From: Carnobacterium_A sp047553015
GTDB taxonomy: Bacteria; Bacillota; Bacilli; Lactobacillales; Carnobacteriaceae
Reading direction: 5' to 3'
Assembly: GCF_047553015.1 (NCBI RefSeq)
Contig: NZ_CP180212.1
Location: 992,001 to 1,056,000, forward strand
DNA: 64,000 bases
Of this stretch, positions 45,557 through 54,782 are shown piece after piece (the stretch's first letter is position 1; each line of letters starts with the position of its first letter). The translations under genes and the position numbers were made by a program. The notes under the pieces are model-generated. The model did no database searches. It saw only the letters and a list, made by a program, of their open reading frames with translations, and was not told the DNA's origin.

Positions 45557-46702
45557 ATGGCAAAAAGAGATTATTATGAAATTTTAGGTGTATCAAAAAG
45601 TGCTACGGATCCAGAAATAAAAAAAGCTTACCGTAAACTATCAAAACAATTTCATCCAGATATAAATAAAGCAGCAGATGCAGATGCAAAATTTAAAGAA
45701 ATTACTGAAGCATATGAAGTTTTGAGTGATGGCAATAAACGAGCAGCATATGACCAATACGGACATGCTAGTACTGATCCTAATTTTGGTAATAGTGGTG
45801 GCGGTTTTGGTGGTGGCTTTGGCGGCGGCGGATTCAACGGCGGTGGATTCGAAGATATCTTTGAATCATTCTTTGGTGGTGGCGGTCGTACAGCTAACCC
45901 TAATGCTCCAAGACAAGGTGAAGATTTACAATATCGAATGGACTTAGAATTTGAAGAAGCTATTTTCGGTAAAGAAACGACGATTCAATACAATAGAGAA
46001 GCAGAATGTAAAACATGTCATGGTGATGGAGCTAAACCAGGAAGTCACCCAGTAACGTGTTCGAAATGTCAGGGTTCAGGAACATTGAACGTAGCACGCA
46101 ATACACCACTTGGCCGAGTAATGACTCGTCAAACGTGTGATGTTTGTCAAGGAACAGGTAAAGAGATTAAAGAGAAATGTCCAACTTGTTATGGTTCAGG
46201 ACGGATAAAAGAAAGACATTCTGTGAAAGTAACCGTTCCAGCAGGTGTCGAAGATGGCAATCAAATGCGGTTAAATGGTCAAGGCGAAGCAGGGAAAAAT
46301 GGCGGACCTTATGGAGATTTATATGTTGTATTCCGTGTTAAATCAAGTGATTTATTTGATCGAGATGGTGCAGAAATTTACTATGAATTGCCAATTAGCT
46401 TTATCCAAGCAGCATTAGGTGATGAAATAGAAGTACCAACGGTTCATGGGAAAATTAAATTAAAAATTCCAGCAGGAACCCAAACGGGTACTAATTTCAG
46501 ATTAAAAAGTAAAGGAGCTCCACGTTTAAGAGGAGCTGGCAGTGGCGATCAACATGTTAAGATAAAGCTTATTACACCAAAAGACTTATCTTCAGAACAA
46601 AAACGGATTTTGCGCGATTATGCAAAAGAGAGTGGCATCGAAGTAACAGAGCAAGATGAGTCAACTTTCGGAAAACTTAAAGACGTATTTAAAAAAAGAT
46701 AA
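45557..46702 (+). CDS. dnaJ: Hsp40 cochaperone DnaJ
   Basis: The 381-residue cochaperone delivers substrates to DnaK and triggers its ATPase. It has the J domain (1-70, with HPD near residue 35), a Gly/Phe-rich region (about 75-115) and four zinc-binding CXXCXGXG repeats between about residues 153 and 215 (CKTCHGDG, CSKCQGSG, CDVCQGTG, CPTCYGSG). C-terminal substrate domains follow. ATG 45557 lies 8 bases after GGAGGG; the frame upstream to GTG 45536 has no site. It follows dnaK across a terminator. Confidence 0.97.
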   Translation: MAKRDYYEILGVSKSATDPEIKKAYRKLSKQFHPDINKAADADAKFKEITEAYEVLSDGNKRAAYDQYGHASTDPNFGNSGGGFGGGFGGGGFNGGGFEDIFESFFGGGGRTANPNAPRQGEDLQYRMDLEFEEAIFGKETTIQYNREAECKTCHGDGAKPGSHPVTCSKCQGSGTLNVARNTPLGRVMTRQTCDVCQGTGKEIKEKCPTCYGSGRIKERHSVKVTVPAGVEDGNQMRLNGQGEAGKNGGPYGDLYVVFRVKSSDLFDRDGAEIYYELPISFIQAALGDEIEVPTVHGKIKLKIPAGTQTGTNFRLKSKGAPRLRGAGSGDQHVKIKLITPKDLSSEQKRILRDYAKESGIEVTEQDESTFGKLKDVFKKR

Positions 46703-46711
46703 AAAATAAAT

Positions 46712-46747
46712 AAAAAGAAGCCTAGAACATTTTCTAGGCTTCTTTTT
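46712..46747 (+). terminator. rho-independent terminator after dnaJ
   Basis: AAAAAGAAGCCTAGAA pairs perfectly with TTCTAGGCTTCTTTTT around CATT. It ends the chaperone operon. Confidence 0.92.
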
Positions 46748-46847
46748 GGCTAAAGCACTTATTCTAAACATTGTAATTAAGCTGTTTGACTGTTATAATT
46801 TAAAGTGACACTTTTTGGAATAAAACATGGAAGTAGGCATTAATTAA

Positions 46848-48674
46848 ATGAATAAAAATGAACTAATTGAAAGACAAAAAAATATGCGAAACTTTTCTAT
46901 TATCGCTCATATTGACCATGGTAAGTCTACTTTAGCAGATCGTATTTTACAAATGACACGTACTGTAGCAGACCGTGATATGCAAGAACAGTTACTGGAT
47001 TCAATGGATTTAGAGCGTGAAAGAGGCATAACCATTAAATTAAATACAGTTGAATTAAATTATACAGCTAAAGATGGAGAAACCTATACATTCCATTTAA
47101 TTGATACACCAGGTCATGTCGATTTTACGTATGAGGTTTCAAGAAGTCTGGCAGCTTGTGAAGGGGCAGTACTTGTTGTAGATGCTGCACAAGGAATAGA
47201 AGCTCAAACACTAGCAAATGTTTATTTAGCCTTAGATAATGAGCTAGAAATTCTCCCTGTTATAAATAAAATCGACTTACCAGCTGCAGATCCTGAGAGA
47301 ATTAGAAAAGAAATCGAAGATATTATTGGTCTAGATGCAAGTGAAGCTGTTTTAGCTAGTGCTAAAAGCGGTCTTGGAATTGAAGATATCTTAGAGCAAA
47401 TTGTCGAAAAAGTCCCAGCACCAGATGGCGATTTAGACGCTCCATTAAAAGCTCTTATATTTGATTCGGCTTATGATTCTTATCGAGGCGTTGTTTTAAA
47501 TGTTCGTATCATGGATGGCATTATCAAGCCAGGCGATACGATGAAATTAATGAATACAAATAAAACATTTGAAGTAGCAGAAGTTGGTGTCTTCTCACCA
47601 AAACCAATTAAAAGAGACTTTTTAATGGTAGGTGATGTTGGTTACGTAACAGCTAATATCAAAACAGTCCAAGATGCTCGTGTTGGGGATACGATAACCT
47701 TAGCAACTAATCCAGCATCGGAATCATTACCTGGTTATAGAAAAATGAATCCTATGGTTTATTGTGGCATGTACCCGGTTGATTCATCCCGCTTTACTGA
47801 TTTACGTGAAGCGTTAGAGAAATTGGAATTAAATGATGCGGCACTACAATTTGAAGCAGAAACTTCTCAAGCATTAGGATTTGGCTTTAGATGTGGATTT
47901 TTAGGCCTTTTGCATATGGATGTTGTCCAAGAGCGACTTGAAAGAGAATTTAACTTAGACTTAATTACAACAGCACCTTCTGTAATTTATCATGTTAACT
48001 TAACCAATCAAACTCAGTTAGTTGTCTCAAATCCAGCTGATATGCCAGAACCTGGTGTGATTGAGTCAATTGAAGAACCGTATGTAAAAGCAAATATTAT
48101 GGTTCCGAATGATTACGTAGGAACGGTTATGGAAATTTCTCAGCATAAACGTGGCAATTTTATTGCCTTAGATTATTTAGATAACAATCGAGTCAATGTT
48201 GTGTATGAGATTCCTCTATCTGAAATTGTTTATGATTTCTTTGATAAGTTAAAATCTAGTACAAAAGGTTATGCTTCTTTAGATTACGAAATGATTGGTT
48301 ATCGAGAGAGCCGTCTGGCAAAAATGGATATTCTTTTAAATGGAGAAAATGTGGATGCATTGAGCTTTATTGTCCATAATGATTTTTCTTACAATCGAGG
48401 TAAAGCAATTGTTGAAAAGTTAAGAAGTATTATTCCAAGGCAGCAGTTTGAAATTCCAATTCAAGCAGCCATTGGAAGTAAAATTCTTTCTCGTTCAACT
48501 ATTAAGGCATTACGCAAGGACGTAACGGCTAAATTATACGGTGGAGATGTTACACGTCGCCAAAAATTACTGAAAAAGCAAAAAGCTGGTAAGAAAAGAA
48601 TGAAACAGGTTGGATCCGTTGAAATTCCGCAAGAAGCGTTTATGTCCGTCCTTAAGATTGATGACGAGAAGTAA
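46848..48674 (+). CDS. lepA: elongation factor 4 (LepA) GTPase
   Basis: The 608-residue GTPase binds the ribosome and can move tRNAs backward; it also affects initiation and 30S maturation. It has AHIDHGKST near residue 18, RGITIK near 58, DTPGHVDF near 80 and NKIDLP near 134, EF-G-like domains, and the LepA-specific C-terminal domain with the KLYGGDVTRRQKLL segment near residue 560. The ribosome binding site is only moderate (GGAAGTAGG), 12 bases upstream of ATG 46848. Confidence 0.97.
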   Translation: MNKNELIERQKNMRNFSIIAHIDHGKSTLADRILQMTRTVADRDMQEQLLDSMDLERERGITIKLNTVELNYTAKDGETYTFHLIDTPGHVDFTYEVSRSLAACEGAVLVVDAAQGIEAQTLANVYLALDNELEILPVINKIDLPAADPERIRKEIEDIIGLDASEAVLASAKSGLGIEDILEQIVEKVPAPDGDLDAPLKALIFDSAYDSYRGVVLNVRIMDGIIKPGDTMKLMNTNKTFEVAEVGVFSPKPIKRDFLMVGDVGYVTANIKTVQDARVGDTITLATNPASESLPGYRKMNPMVYCGMYPVDSSRFTDLREALEKLELNDAALQFEAETSQALGFGFRCGFLGLLHMDVVQERLEREFNLDLITTAPSVIYHVNLTNQTQLVVSNPADMPEPGVIESIEEPYVKANIMVPNDYVGTVMEISQHKRGNFIALDYLDNNRVNVVYEIPLSEIVYDFFDKLKSSTKGYASLDYEMIGYRESRLAKMDILLNGENVDALSFIVHNDFSYNRGKAIVEKLRSIIPRQQFEIPIQAAIGSKILSRSTIKALRKDVTAKLYGGDVTRRQKLLKKQKAGKKRMKQVGSVEIPQEAFMSVLKIDDEK

Positions 48675-48725
48675 CGGTTTGCTTAATAAGTAAAAAAGAG
48701 CAGAGACTGAAATAGTTTTATTATG

Positions 48726-48772
48726 AAACTTCTAATAAAAGATGAATGTAAATCTTTATTAGAAGTTTTTTA
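48726..48772 (+). terminator. rho-independent terminator after lepA
   Basis: AAACTTCTAATAAAAGAT pairs with ATCTTTATTAGAAGTTT (one bulge) around an 8-base loop, followed by TTT. Confidence 0.8.
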
Positions 48773-48857
48773 TTGCAATAAAATAAGTATTGTCTGTATT
48801 CAAAAATGATTCGTCATCAAAAAAAGAACGTTGAGTAAATCTGAAAGGATGTTTTTA

Positions 48858-49592
48858 ATGAATCTCTTCGTTAGTTTTATTTGTGTGATAGGATTTACCT
48901 TAATTCATTATTTCTCAAAATATATGTCCTTCGCAGATAAGGCGCCCCGAAGTAAATTTTTGTCTTTTTCTGGTGGCGTTGCAGTTTCTTATGTTTTTGT
49001 TGACCTGTTACCTAAGCTAAACGAATATCAGTTAATTTTACTCGTTCGTTTAGAAAATAGTATCTGGCGTAATATAGAAAATCATATTTACATCATTGCT
49101 TTATTAGGCTTAGTATTATTCTACTCTTTAGAACGGTTGGCAAAGAGAACGAAAAATGATTTACAATTAACTGAAAAAACGAAAGCTAATGTATCTGTTT
49201 TTTGGATTCATATGAGTGCCTTTTTCGTTTACAATGCAATTATTGGGTACCTACTAGTTAAAGAACCATTTGAAAATTCTTATGGAATACTATTTTACTT
49301 CTTAGCACTAAGTGTTCATTTCATAACAAATGATTGGTCACTCAGAAGAGATCACGTAAAAGTATACGATCAGTATGGAAGGTATCTTTTAATAGTAGCG
49401 CCTATAATAGGCTGGCTTATTGGTGCATTGACTGAAGTAAACGAGTTTGTCTTATCTATCCTACAGGCTTTTATAATCGGTGGAATTGTCCTAAATGCTT
49501 TAAAAGAAGAGTTGCCAGAAGAAAAAGAAAGCAGCTTAGTTAGTTTTTTATTAGGTGCAGTAGGCTATACGCTACTAATATTATTGATTTAG
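48858..49592 (+). CDS. multi-pass membrane protein, ZIP-like
   Basis: The 244-residue protein has about seven or eight hydrophobic segments. FLSFSGGVAVSYVFVDLLPKL near residue 36, an SVHFITNDWSLRRDH segment near residue 155 with a His, and a loop with several charged residues resemble ZIP metal transporter segments. The fit is partial, so zinc or other metal transport is only a suggestion. Start: ATG 48858 lies 8 bases after AAAGG; an upstream TTG at 48831 has no site. No clear terminator follows; a 559-base gap separates it from the next gene. Confidence 0.6.
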   Translation: MNLFVSFICVIGFTLIHYFSKYMSFADKAPRSKFLSFSGGVAVSYVFVDLLPKLNEYQLILLVRLENSIWRNIENHIYIIALLGLVLFYSLERLAKRTKNDLQLTEKTKANVSVFWIHMSAFFVYNAIIGYLLVKEPFENSYGILFYFLALSVHFITNDWSLRRDHVKVYDQYGRYLLIVAPIIGWLIGALTEVNEFVLSILQAFIIGGIVLNALKEELPEEKESSLVSFLLGAVGYTLLILLI

Positions 49593-50086
49593 TTGATTAT
49601 TTTACTTAGGTGTACGTCTCTTTCGGTATTAAGTCCGTGTCCATCGATAGTTATTGGTACTTTAAGCAATCATGTTGCCTGATTGTTAGAGATAGTCGAA
49701 AAGGTCGTATTAGAGCATGGCGGAAGTGTAAAAGCTGTCATGCTAAGCTACCTCTATTAAAAAGTGAGTTAATCGACTAAGGAGTTAGAAAAGATGAGTT
49801 AATGATTTTGAATGATGAAATTTATAATGATTACCCATAATAGTAGATGTCGTTTAAATGCTAAATCTCATCAAAATAGAGTTGTTTTTAAGCCGTGAAG
49901 AGTACATTCGAATAAATTAGACTATTAGTATGGTGACTTTAGTAGCAGCAAGGAAAAACTGAAAAAAATAGAAAGAAACCAAACGATTAAGTTTAAATAG
50001 TTAACAGAATTCAAACATTTTATATTATAAAAAAACTTAAATGAAAATAACTATTGATTAATAGAGGTTGTTTCTGGATAATAGAG
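49593..50086 (+). other. long gap with no recognised gene; possible decayed gene or small RNA
   Basis: One frame is open from GTG 49610 to TAA 49778 (56 codons, Cys- and Arg-rich) and, after that stop, stays open to TAA 49841. It matches nothing I know and has no convincing ribosome binding site. Two hairpins are visible: CAATCA/TGATTG (49667-49685) and AGCATG/CATGCT with flanking pairs (49709-49749). The rest (49850-50086) is AT-rich and full of stops in all frames. Either a degraded gene or an RNA locus would fit. Confidence 0.35.
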
Positions 50087-50135
50087 AAGGAAGTTTAAGT
50101 GTGAGTTGAAAACGCTTGTTTGAAAGCTTCCTTTT
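50087..50135 (+). promoter_or_regulatory. hairpin directly upstream of the Na/Pi cotransporter ribosome binding site
   Basis: AAGGAAG (50087-50093) pairs with CTTCCTT (50127-50133), with AAGTGT/ACGCTT inside it, followed by TTTT. It sits just before GGAGGA. It could be a terminator or a translational control hairpin. Confidence 0.5.
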
Positions 50136-50151
50136 GAATGGAGGAAAAGTT

Positions 50152-51882
50152 TTGGATGTACAATTAATGGTGTCCCAATTTTTAGGGGGACTAGGAATTT
50201 TCTTGTTTGGTATTCAGATTATGGGCGATGGACTAAAAAAATCTGCGGGTGATAGTTTAAGAGATTTACTAAATCGCTTTACATCTACTCCCTTAAAAGC
50301 TGTTTTAACCGGTGTACTTGTGACAGTATTGCTTCAAAGTAGTTCTGGAACAACCGTTTTAACTGTTGGTTTAGTTAGTGCCGGCTTTATGAAGCTTCGT
50401 CAAGCTATTGGCGTTATCATGGGAGCTAATATAGGAACAACAATTACTGCATTTATAATAGGAATTAATGTTGGAGAATATGCACTTCCCATCTTAGGAA
50501 TTGGCGCAATCTTGCTCTTTTTCTTTAAAAAACAACTAATCAATAATACTGGACAAATTATGTTTGGCTTTGGTGCGTTATTTTATGGACTAGAATTAAT
50601 GGGTAGCGGAATGGCTCCTCTTGAAAATTTGCCAGCGTTTACTGATTTGATGGTTAACCTTTCTAATCACCCTATCCTAGCAGCGTTTACTGGAACAGGA
50701 ATGACCCTTATCATGCAAAGCTCTAGCGCAACAGTCGGTATTTTACAGAAACTTTATATGCAAGGAAGTGTTTCCTTGAGTGCTGTATTGCCAATTTTAT
50801 TTGGTGACAATATTGGCACCACGATCACAGCGATTCTAGCAACAATTGGAGCAAGTACTGCTGCCAAAAGAACTGCTGGTGCACATGTACTGTTTAATGT
50901 TATCGGAACCATTATTTTCTTGATTTTTCTAAATCCATTCACCGGACTAGTTATTTGGTTTGGCCAAACACTGAATTTAAATCCTGCATTGCAAATTGCA
51001 TTTGCTCACGGCCTATTTAATATTGGAAATGTTTTGATTCAGTTTTGGTTTATTAATAATATTGCTAAGTTAATGGAAAAAATTATACCTGGAAAAGATG
51101 CCATAGTAGAGTACGATACAACTAATTTGGATACAAAATTTATTCAAATTTCACCTAACTTAGCATTAAATCAAGCTAAATTAGAAATCAATCAAATGAG
51201 TAAATTTGCTATTGAAGAATTCCAGCATTCTTTCAGCTATTATCGAGAACAAAATGAGAATGACCTGAGTACAGTGGTGACTTTAGAAGAAGCTGTTAAC
51301 AATATTGACAGACGATTGACTGAATACTTAATGGTTATTTCTGCAGAAAAATTAACAATAGCTGAATCAAATGAGCTAAGTGCTTTAATCGACGTTATGA
51401 AATATTTGGAACGTATAGGAGACCATAGTGAAAATATTGCTAATAATATAAAAGATATTATTAAAATAGAGAAGAAAAAGAAATCTAAAAATAAAGAAAA
51501 AGGACGTACAAATGGCGAAAAACCATTCCTTTACGACCAAGATGTCATTGATATGTTTGAAATGGTAGAATCTATCGTAAAAAATGCTATTCGTGCATAT
51601 GAAGAAGATGATGAATCATTAGCTAATAAAGTGATTAGTCAAGATCCATTGATCAATAAAATGGAAATCAAAATGCGCAAAAAATATATTGAATCAGTCA
51701 ACAATGGAACCGAACGATCTGGTGATGGGATTTTATTTATTGATATTGTTTCAAGTTTAGAGCGTATTGGAGATCATTCTGTTAAAATTGCACGCCATGT
51801 AGAAAACAAGCAATCGTTTCATACAATTTCAGATACCTTTGAAAAAACAAAAGAAAAATTTTTTTCTTTTGATAATGACTGA
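50152..51882 (+). CDS. Na/Pi cotransporter family protein with PhoU-like domain
   Basis: The 576-residue protein has an N-terminal membrane part with two inverted Na/Pi-cotransporter repeats, each with a QSSS signature: LLQSSSGTTVLTVG near residue 60 and MQSSSATVG near residue 190. Each repeat also carries a GANIGTT- or GDNIGTT-type segment. The C-terminal part (from about 345) is a helical PhoU-like domain with LERIGDHSENIANN and LERIGDHSVKIARH repeats. It should import phosphate with sodium. Start: TTG 50152 lies 6-7 bases after GGAGGA; an in-frame TTG at 50116 lies in the upstream hairpin. A terminator follows. Confidence 0.9.
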   Translation: MDVQLMVSQFLGGLGIFLFGIQIMGDGLKKSAGDSLRDLLNRFTSTPLKAVLTGVLVTVLLQSSSGTTVLTVGLVSAGFMKLRQAIGVIMGANIGTTITAFIIGINVGEYALPILGIGAILLFFFKKQLINNTGQIMFGFGALFYGLELMGSGMAPLENLPAFTDLMVNLSNHPILAAFTGTGMTLIMQSSSATVGILQKLYMQGSVSLSAVLPILFGDNIGTTITAILATIGASTAAKRTAGAHVLFNVIGTIIFLIFLNPFTGLVIWFGQTLNLNPALQIAFAHGLFNIGNVLIQFWFINNIAKLMEKIIPGKDAIVEYDTTNLDTKFIQISPNLALNQAKLEINQMSKFAIEEFQHSFSYYREQNENDLSTVVTLEEAVNNIDRRLTEYLMVISAEKLTIAESNELSALIDVMKYLERIGDHSENIANNIKDIIKIEKKKKSKNKEKGRTNGEKPFLYDQDVIDMFEMVESIVKNAIRAYEEDDESLANKVISQDPLINKMEIKMRKKYIESVNNGTERSGDGILFIDIVSSLERIGDHSVKIARHVENKQSFHTISDTFEKTKEKFFSFDND

Positions 51883-51916
51883 AAATAGCAACTAGTTTTA
51901 TTAAAAAATTGGAACG

Positions 51917-51968
51917 ATACAAGAAAAGGAGCAAAAGTGATTATATCTTTTGTTTCTTTTTTTGTATG
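51917..51968 (+). terminator. terminator after the Na/Pi cotransporter gene
   Basis: A 21-bp stem from 51917-51937 and 51947-51967 contains several G-U pairs on the RNA strand and encloses TGATTATAT; the 3' arm is a long T-rich run. The rest of the gap to 52049 holds only a promoter candidate. Confidence 0.65.
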
Positions 51969-52008
51969 ATGACTGAATTTGTATTGAAATACCCTTTTTT
52001 TAGTTTTA

Positions 52009-52038
52009 TTTACGACTATCTATCATTTGTTGTATACT
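52009..52038 (+). promoter_or_regulatory. candidate promoter for the small ORF at 52.1 kb
   Basis: TTTACG (52009-52014) and TATACT (52033-52038) are 18 bp apart. It would transcribe the doubtful small ORF and possibly DUF3013-prmA-rsmE. Confidence 0.4.
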
Positions 52039-52121
52039 TATAGCGAAAGATGAGTTATTTATTTTGGATAGGTACAAACTTAAATAAATTCTGGCTTGAT
52101 TCAACTAAAAGGATAGAAGAA

Positions 52122-52289
52122 ATGGATGAGGCAACCCATAATTATGCATTGAAAAGAACGCTAAAATTAATCTTCAGATACGAAAAAGCAAGGATGATTT
52201 ATATTCACTTTATGCATACTCATCAGATAGTAAATACAGTAGTACAAAAAAGCTTGTCACATACTAGTTTGATTCGAACAATAAACTAG
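52122..52289 (+). CDS. doubtful small ORF, 55 residues
   Basis: ATG 52122 follows AAGGATAGAAG, and the frame continues from an upstream ATG at 52050 (79 residues) without a site. The product is basic, Thr/His/Ile-rich, with no motif I know. The end of the frame lies in a perfect 11-bp inverted repeat (CATACTAGTTT/AAACTAGTATG, 52260-52293) without a T tail. It may be a real small gene, a small RNA or chance. Confidence 0.3.
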   Translation: MDEATHNYALKRTLKLIFRYEKARMIYIHFMHTHQIVNTVVQKSLSHTSLIRTIN

Positions 52290-52385
52290 TATGCTGGAAT
52301 TGAACAAATAAAACAAAAAGGTAAAGAATAGTTTTGGTTAGGAAACGACTTTTTAGCATATAATTGAGAGAAATGAGGAATTAAA

Positions 52386-52877
52386 ATGATAAAACAAGAC
52401 ATGATTGATTACTTAGATAGTAAAATGAGTGAAGCTAACTTAGACTTTGATTGGTCGATTGAATGGAAAAAAAGACAACATGCAATTGAAGTTTCCTTCA
52501 CGATTTATGCACAAACAGATTCTAATTTAGTTATTCAAGATATTGAAGGAACAGTGAATACGGAAAATATCATCCAATTTGAAGATACAATTTGTTTTTA
52601 TAATCCTGAAAAATCAAAAATAATACTAGAGGATTATTTAGCAACGATTCCTTTTGATTTTAAACAAGGAATCGAGAAAGGTTCAATAGATGCTTTTGTA
52701 AAAATTCTTAGAATTATTGTTACAGAAGGGCAATCAGATTTATTAGATTTCTCTACAGATCCTAGTATTGAGACCTTTGAAATGGAATGGAATCAAGCTA
52801 ATTTTGAACAGACAATCCAAACGTTAAAGGAAACTAATCGCTATAACACAGAAAAAGTTTTATACCCAAAATTCTAG
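52386..52877 (+). CDS. DUF3013 family protein
   Basis: The 163-residue protein matches DUF3013, an uncharacterised Lactobacillales family. Marks are the N-terminal DYLDSKM and DWSIEWKKRQHAIEVSF, the FEDTICFYNPEKSKI segment near residue 65, the LATIPFD segment and EGQSDLLDFSTD near residue 115. It is acidic and soluble. It commonly precedes prmA in this order, as here (42 bases before). The function is unknown. Confidence 0.8.
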   Translation: MIKQDMIDYLDSKMSEANLDFDWSIEWKKRQHAIEVSFTIYAQTDSNLVIQDIEGTVNTENIIQFEDTICFYNPEKSKIILEDYLATIPFDFKQGIEKGSIDAFVKILRIIVTEGQSDLLDFSTDPSIETFEMEWNQANFEQTIQTLKETNRYNTEKVLYPKF

Positions 52878-52919
52878 CACTAACTAAATAATGAACTAAA
52901 GAGGAGCCAAAGAATAAAA

Positions 52920-53870
52920 ATGAATTGGATTGAAGTAAGTGTACAAACAACAACTGAATCTGTCGATGCTGTTTCAACTATTTTAATTGATGCAGGTTCT
53001 GAAGGGGTCTCTATTGAAGATAGTCAAGACTTTTTTAATGTTCCAGATGATGGATTTGGGCAAATATGGAAGCTAGATAGAAACGATTTCTTAGAAGAAG
53101 GAGCATTAGTAAAAGCTTACTTTCCAGAAAGTTTATTCTCTCCAGAAATTATTTCTAGTATCAAGGAACAAATCCTTAACTTGAAATTAATTGGCTTATC
53201 TATCGAACCAAATATTCTAACTATTTCAGAAGTTGCTGAAACAAACTGGGCTACTGCTTGGAAGCAATACTATTATTCATTAAAAATTACACGGTTTTTA
53301 ACAATCGTTCCTAACTGGGAAGACTATAAAGCAGAACATGCAGATGAGCGCATCATCAGATTAGATCCAGGCTTAGCTTTTGGAACAGGGACACATCCGA
53401 CAACTATCCTATCGCTGCAGTCATTAGAGAATTGTATTAGAGGCAATGAGACGGTGCTAGATGTTGGAACGGGGTCAGGTGTATTAAGTATTGCTGCCAA
53501 GGCATTAGGTGCAGGGAAAGTCCATGCATATGATTTAGACGATGTAGCTGTTAGGTCAGCCTATGATAATATTCAATTGAATGATTACGCATTAGATGTT
53601 GAAGTTGCTGCAAATAATTTGTTAGCAGGAATTGAAATAGAAGCAGATATTGTTGTCGCTAATATTTTAGCAGAAATTATCTTACCTTTGATTCCTCAAG
53701 CTTGGACGGTATTAAAACCAGGTGGCTTATTTTTGACGTCTGGAATTATAGAAACAAAAAAAGAAGTTGTTCTAGCGCAACTGAAAGAACAGGAATTTGA
53801 AATCATTCAAGTATTACAAATGAAAGACTGGGTTGCAATTATTGCTAAAAAACCTGAAGAGGACGAGTAA
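52920..53870 (+). CDS. prmA: ribosomal protein L11 methyltransferase
   Basis: The 316-residue SAM enzyme methylates ribosomal protein L11. It has the PrmA start MNWIEVSVQTT, the RLDPGLAFGTGTHPTT block near residue 150 and the SAM motif VLDVGTGSGVLSIAA near residue 180, then VVANILAEIILPL. GAGGAG precedes ATG 52920. rsmE starts one base after its stop region, so the two are coupled. Confidence 0.95.
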   Translation: MNWIEVSVQTTTESVDAVSTILIDAGSEGVSIEDSQDFFNVPDDGFGQIWKLDRNDFLEEGALVKAYFPESLFSPEIISSIKEQILNLKLIGLSIEPNILTISEVAETNWATAWKQYYYSLKITRFLTIVPNWEDYKAEHADERIIRLDPGLAFGTGTHPTTILSLQSLENCIRGNETVLDVGTGSGVLSIAAKALGAGKVHAYDLDDVAVRSAYDNIQLNDYALDVEVAANNLLAGIEIEADIVVANILAEIILPLIPQAWTVLKPGGLFLTSGIIETKKEVVLAQLKEQEFEIIQVLQMKDWVAIIAKKPEEDE

Positions 53871-53871
53871 T

Positions 53872-54633
53872 ATGCAACGTTACTTTATTGATGAAGAACG
53901 AAAAGCTAGTTACCAAACAACAGAAATTAGATTATTTGGTGAACAACATCACCATATGACTCGTGTGATGCGTATGGAGGTTGGAAAGACTGTCTACTTA
54001 GTCTTTCCTGACCAAAAAGCTATCGTAGCAAAGATAACGAAAATTGAAAGTGATTTTGTTAGTTTGTTATGGGTATCAGATGAAACAAGTAAAAAAGAAT
54101 TGCCAGTAGAAATCACCATCGCTAGTGGGTTACCAAAAGGAGATAAGTTAGATTATATTATTCAAAAAGGAACAGAATTAGGTGCTTGTTTATTCATGCC
54201 TTTTCAAGCAAGTTTCTCCATTACAAAATGGGATAAAAAAAAGAGCGAAAAAAAGGTTATGCGTCTTAATAAAATAGCTCAAGAAGCAGCTGAGCAATCC
54301 CATAGAACTAGAATCCCAGAAGTAACATCTGTTTTATCTTTCAAAGAATTATCGAACTTAGCCACTTCTTATGATGCTTGTCTAGTAGCGTATGAAGAGA
54401 GTGCTAAAGAAGGCGAAATGACAAATTTTGCAAAAATAATAAATAAGTTACAACCCAACGATAAAGTTCTTATCGTATTCGGACCTGAAGGCGGGTTAAG
54501 TCGAGAAGAAATTACTATTCTTACTGAAGTAGGAATGACAACTTGTTCGCTAGGACCAAGAATACTAAGAACAGAAACAGCTCCGTTGTATGCACTAGCA
54601 GCCATTTCCTATCATTTCGAATTAAATAAATAG
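53872..54633 (+). CDS. rsmE: 16S rRNA m3U1498 methyltransferase
   Basis: The 253-residue SPOUT enzyme methylates U1498 of 16S rRNA. It has the N-terminal PUA-like region (HHHMTRVMRMEVGK) and the knotted C-terminal domain: KGDKLDYIIQKGTELG near residue 85, VIFGPEGGLS-type segment (here VFGPEGGLSREE) near residue 200 and LGPRILRTETAPLYAL near 225. Start: ATG 53872 after GAGGACGAG; the upstream in-frame TTG 53833 lies inside prmA. It follows prmA by one base. Confidence 0.95.
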   Translation: MQRYFIDEERKASYQTTEIRLFGEQHHHMTRVMRMEVGKTVYLVFPDQKAIVAKITKIESDFVSLLWVSDETSKKELPVEITIASGLPKGDKLDYIIQKGTELGACLFMPFQASFSITKWDKKKSEKKVMRLNKIAQEAAEQSHRTRIPEVTSVLSFKELSNLATSYDACLVAYEESAKEGEMTNFAKIINKLQPNDKVLIVFGPEGGLSREEITILTEVGMTTCSLGPRILRTETAPLYALAAISYHFELNK

Positions 54634-54634
54634 C

Positions 54635-54667
54635 AAAAAAGTGTCTTTTTTAATGGCACTTTTTTAC
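54635..54667 (+). terminator. rho-independent terminator after rsmE
   Basis: AAAAAAGTG pairs with CACTTTTTT around a loop that begins TCTTTTTT. The stem has a single mismatch near its top. Confidence 0.7.
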
Positions 54668-54753
54668 TATTTACTAAGCAAATAATAAATCAAATAAGAG
54701 ATTCATTTAAGTGTTAATGACTAGTAAATGAACGAAAGAGACTCTTGTAAGCA

Positions 54754-54782
54754 TTGAATAAAGCAATCTTTATCGGTATAAT
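54754..54782 (+). promoter_or_regulatory. promoter of rel
   Basis: -35 TTGAAT (54754-54759) and a perfect -10 TATAAT (54777-54782) are 17 bp apart. The leader of about 100 nt can pair ACTCG with CGAG and carries CGAGATAGTCTC (54820-54831), a 12-mer also found in the SNF2 gene leader. Confidence 0.7.

Noticed and set aside
45652..45947. Gly/Pro- or Val-rich frames over the dnaJ glycine-rich region
   Set aside because: They are frame-shifted readings of the Gly/Phe repeat of DnaJ.
49593..50086. A transposase remnant
   Set aside because: No terminal inverted repeats, target duplication or transposase motif could be seen.
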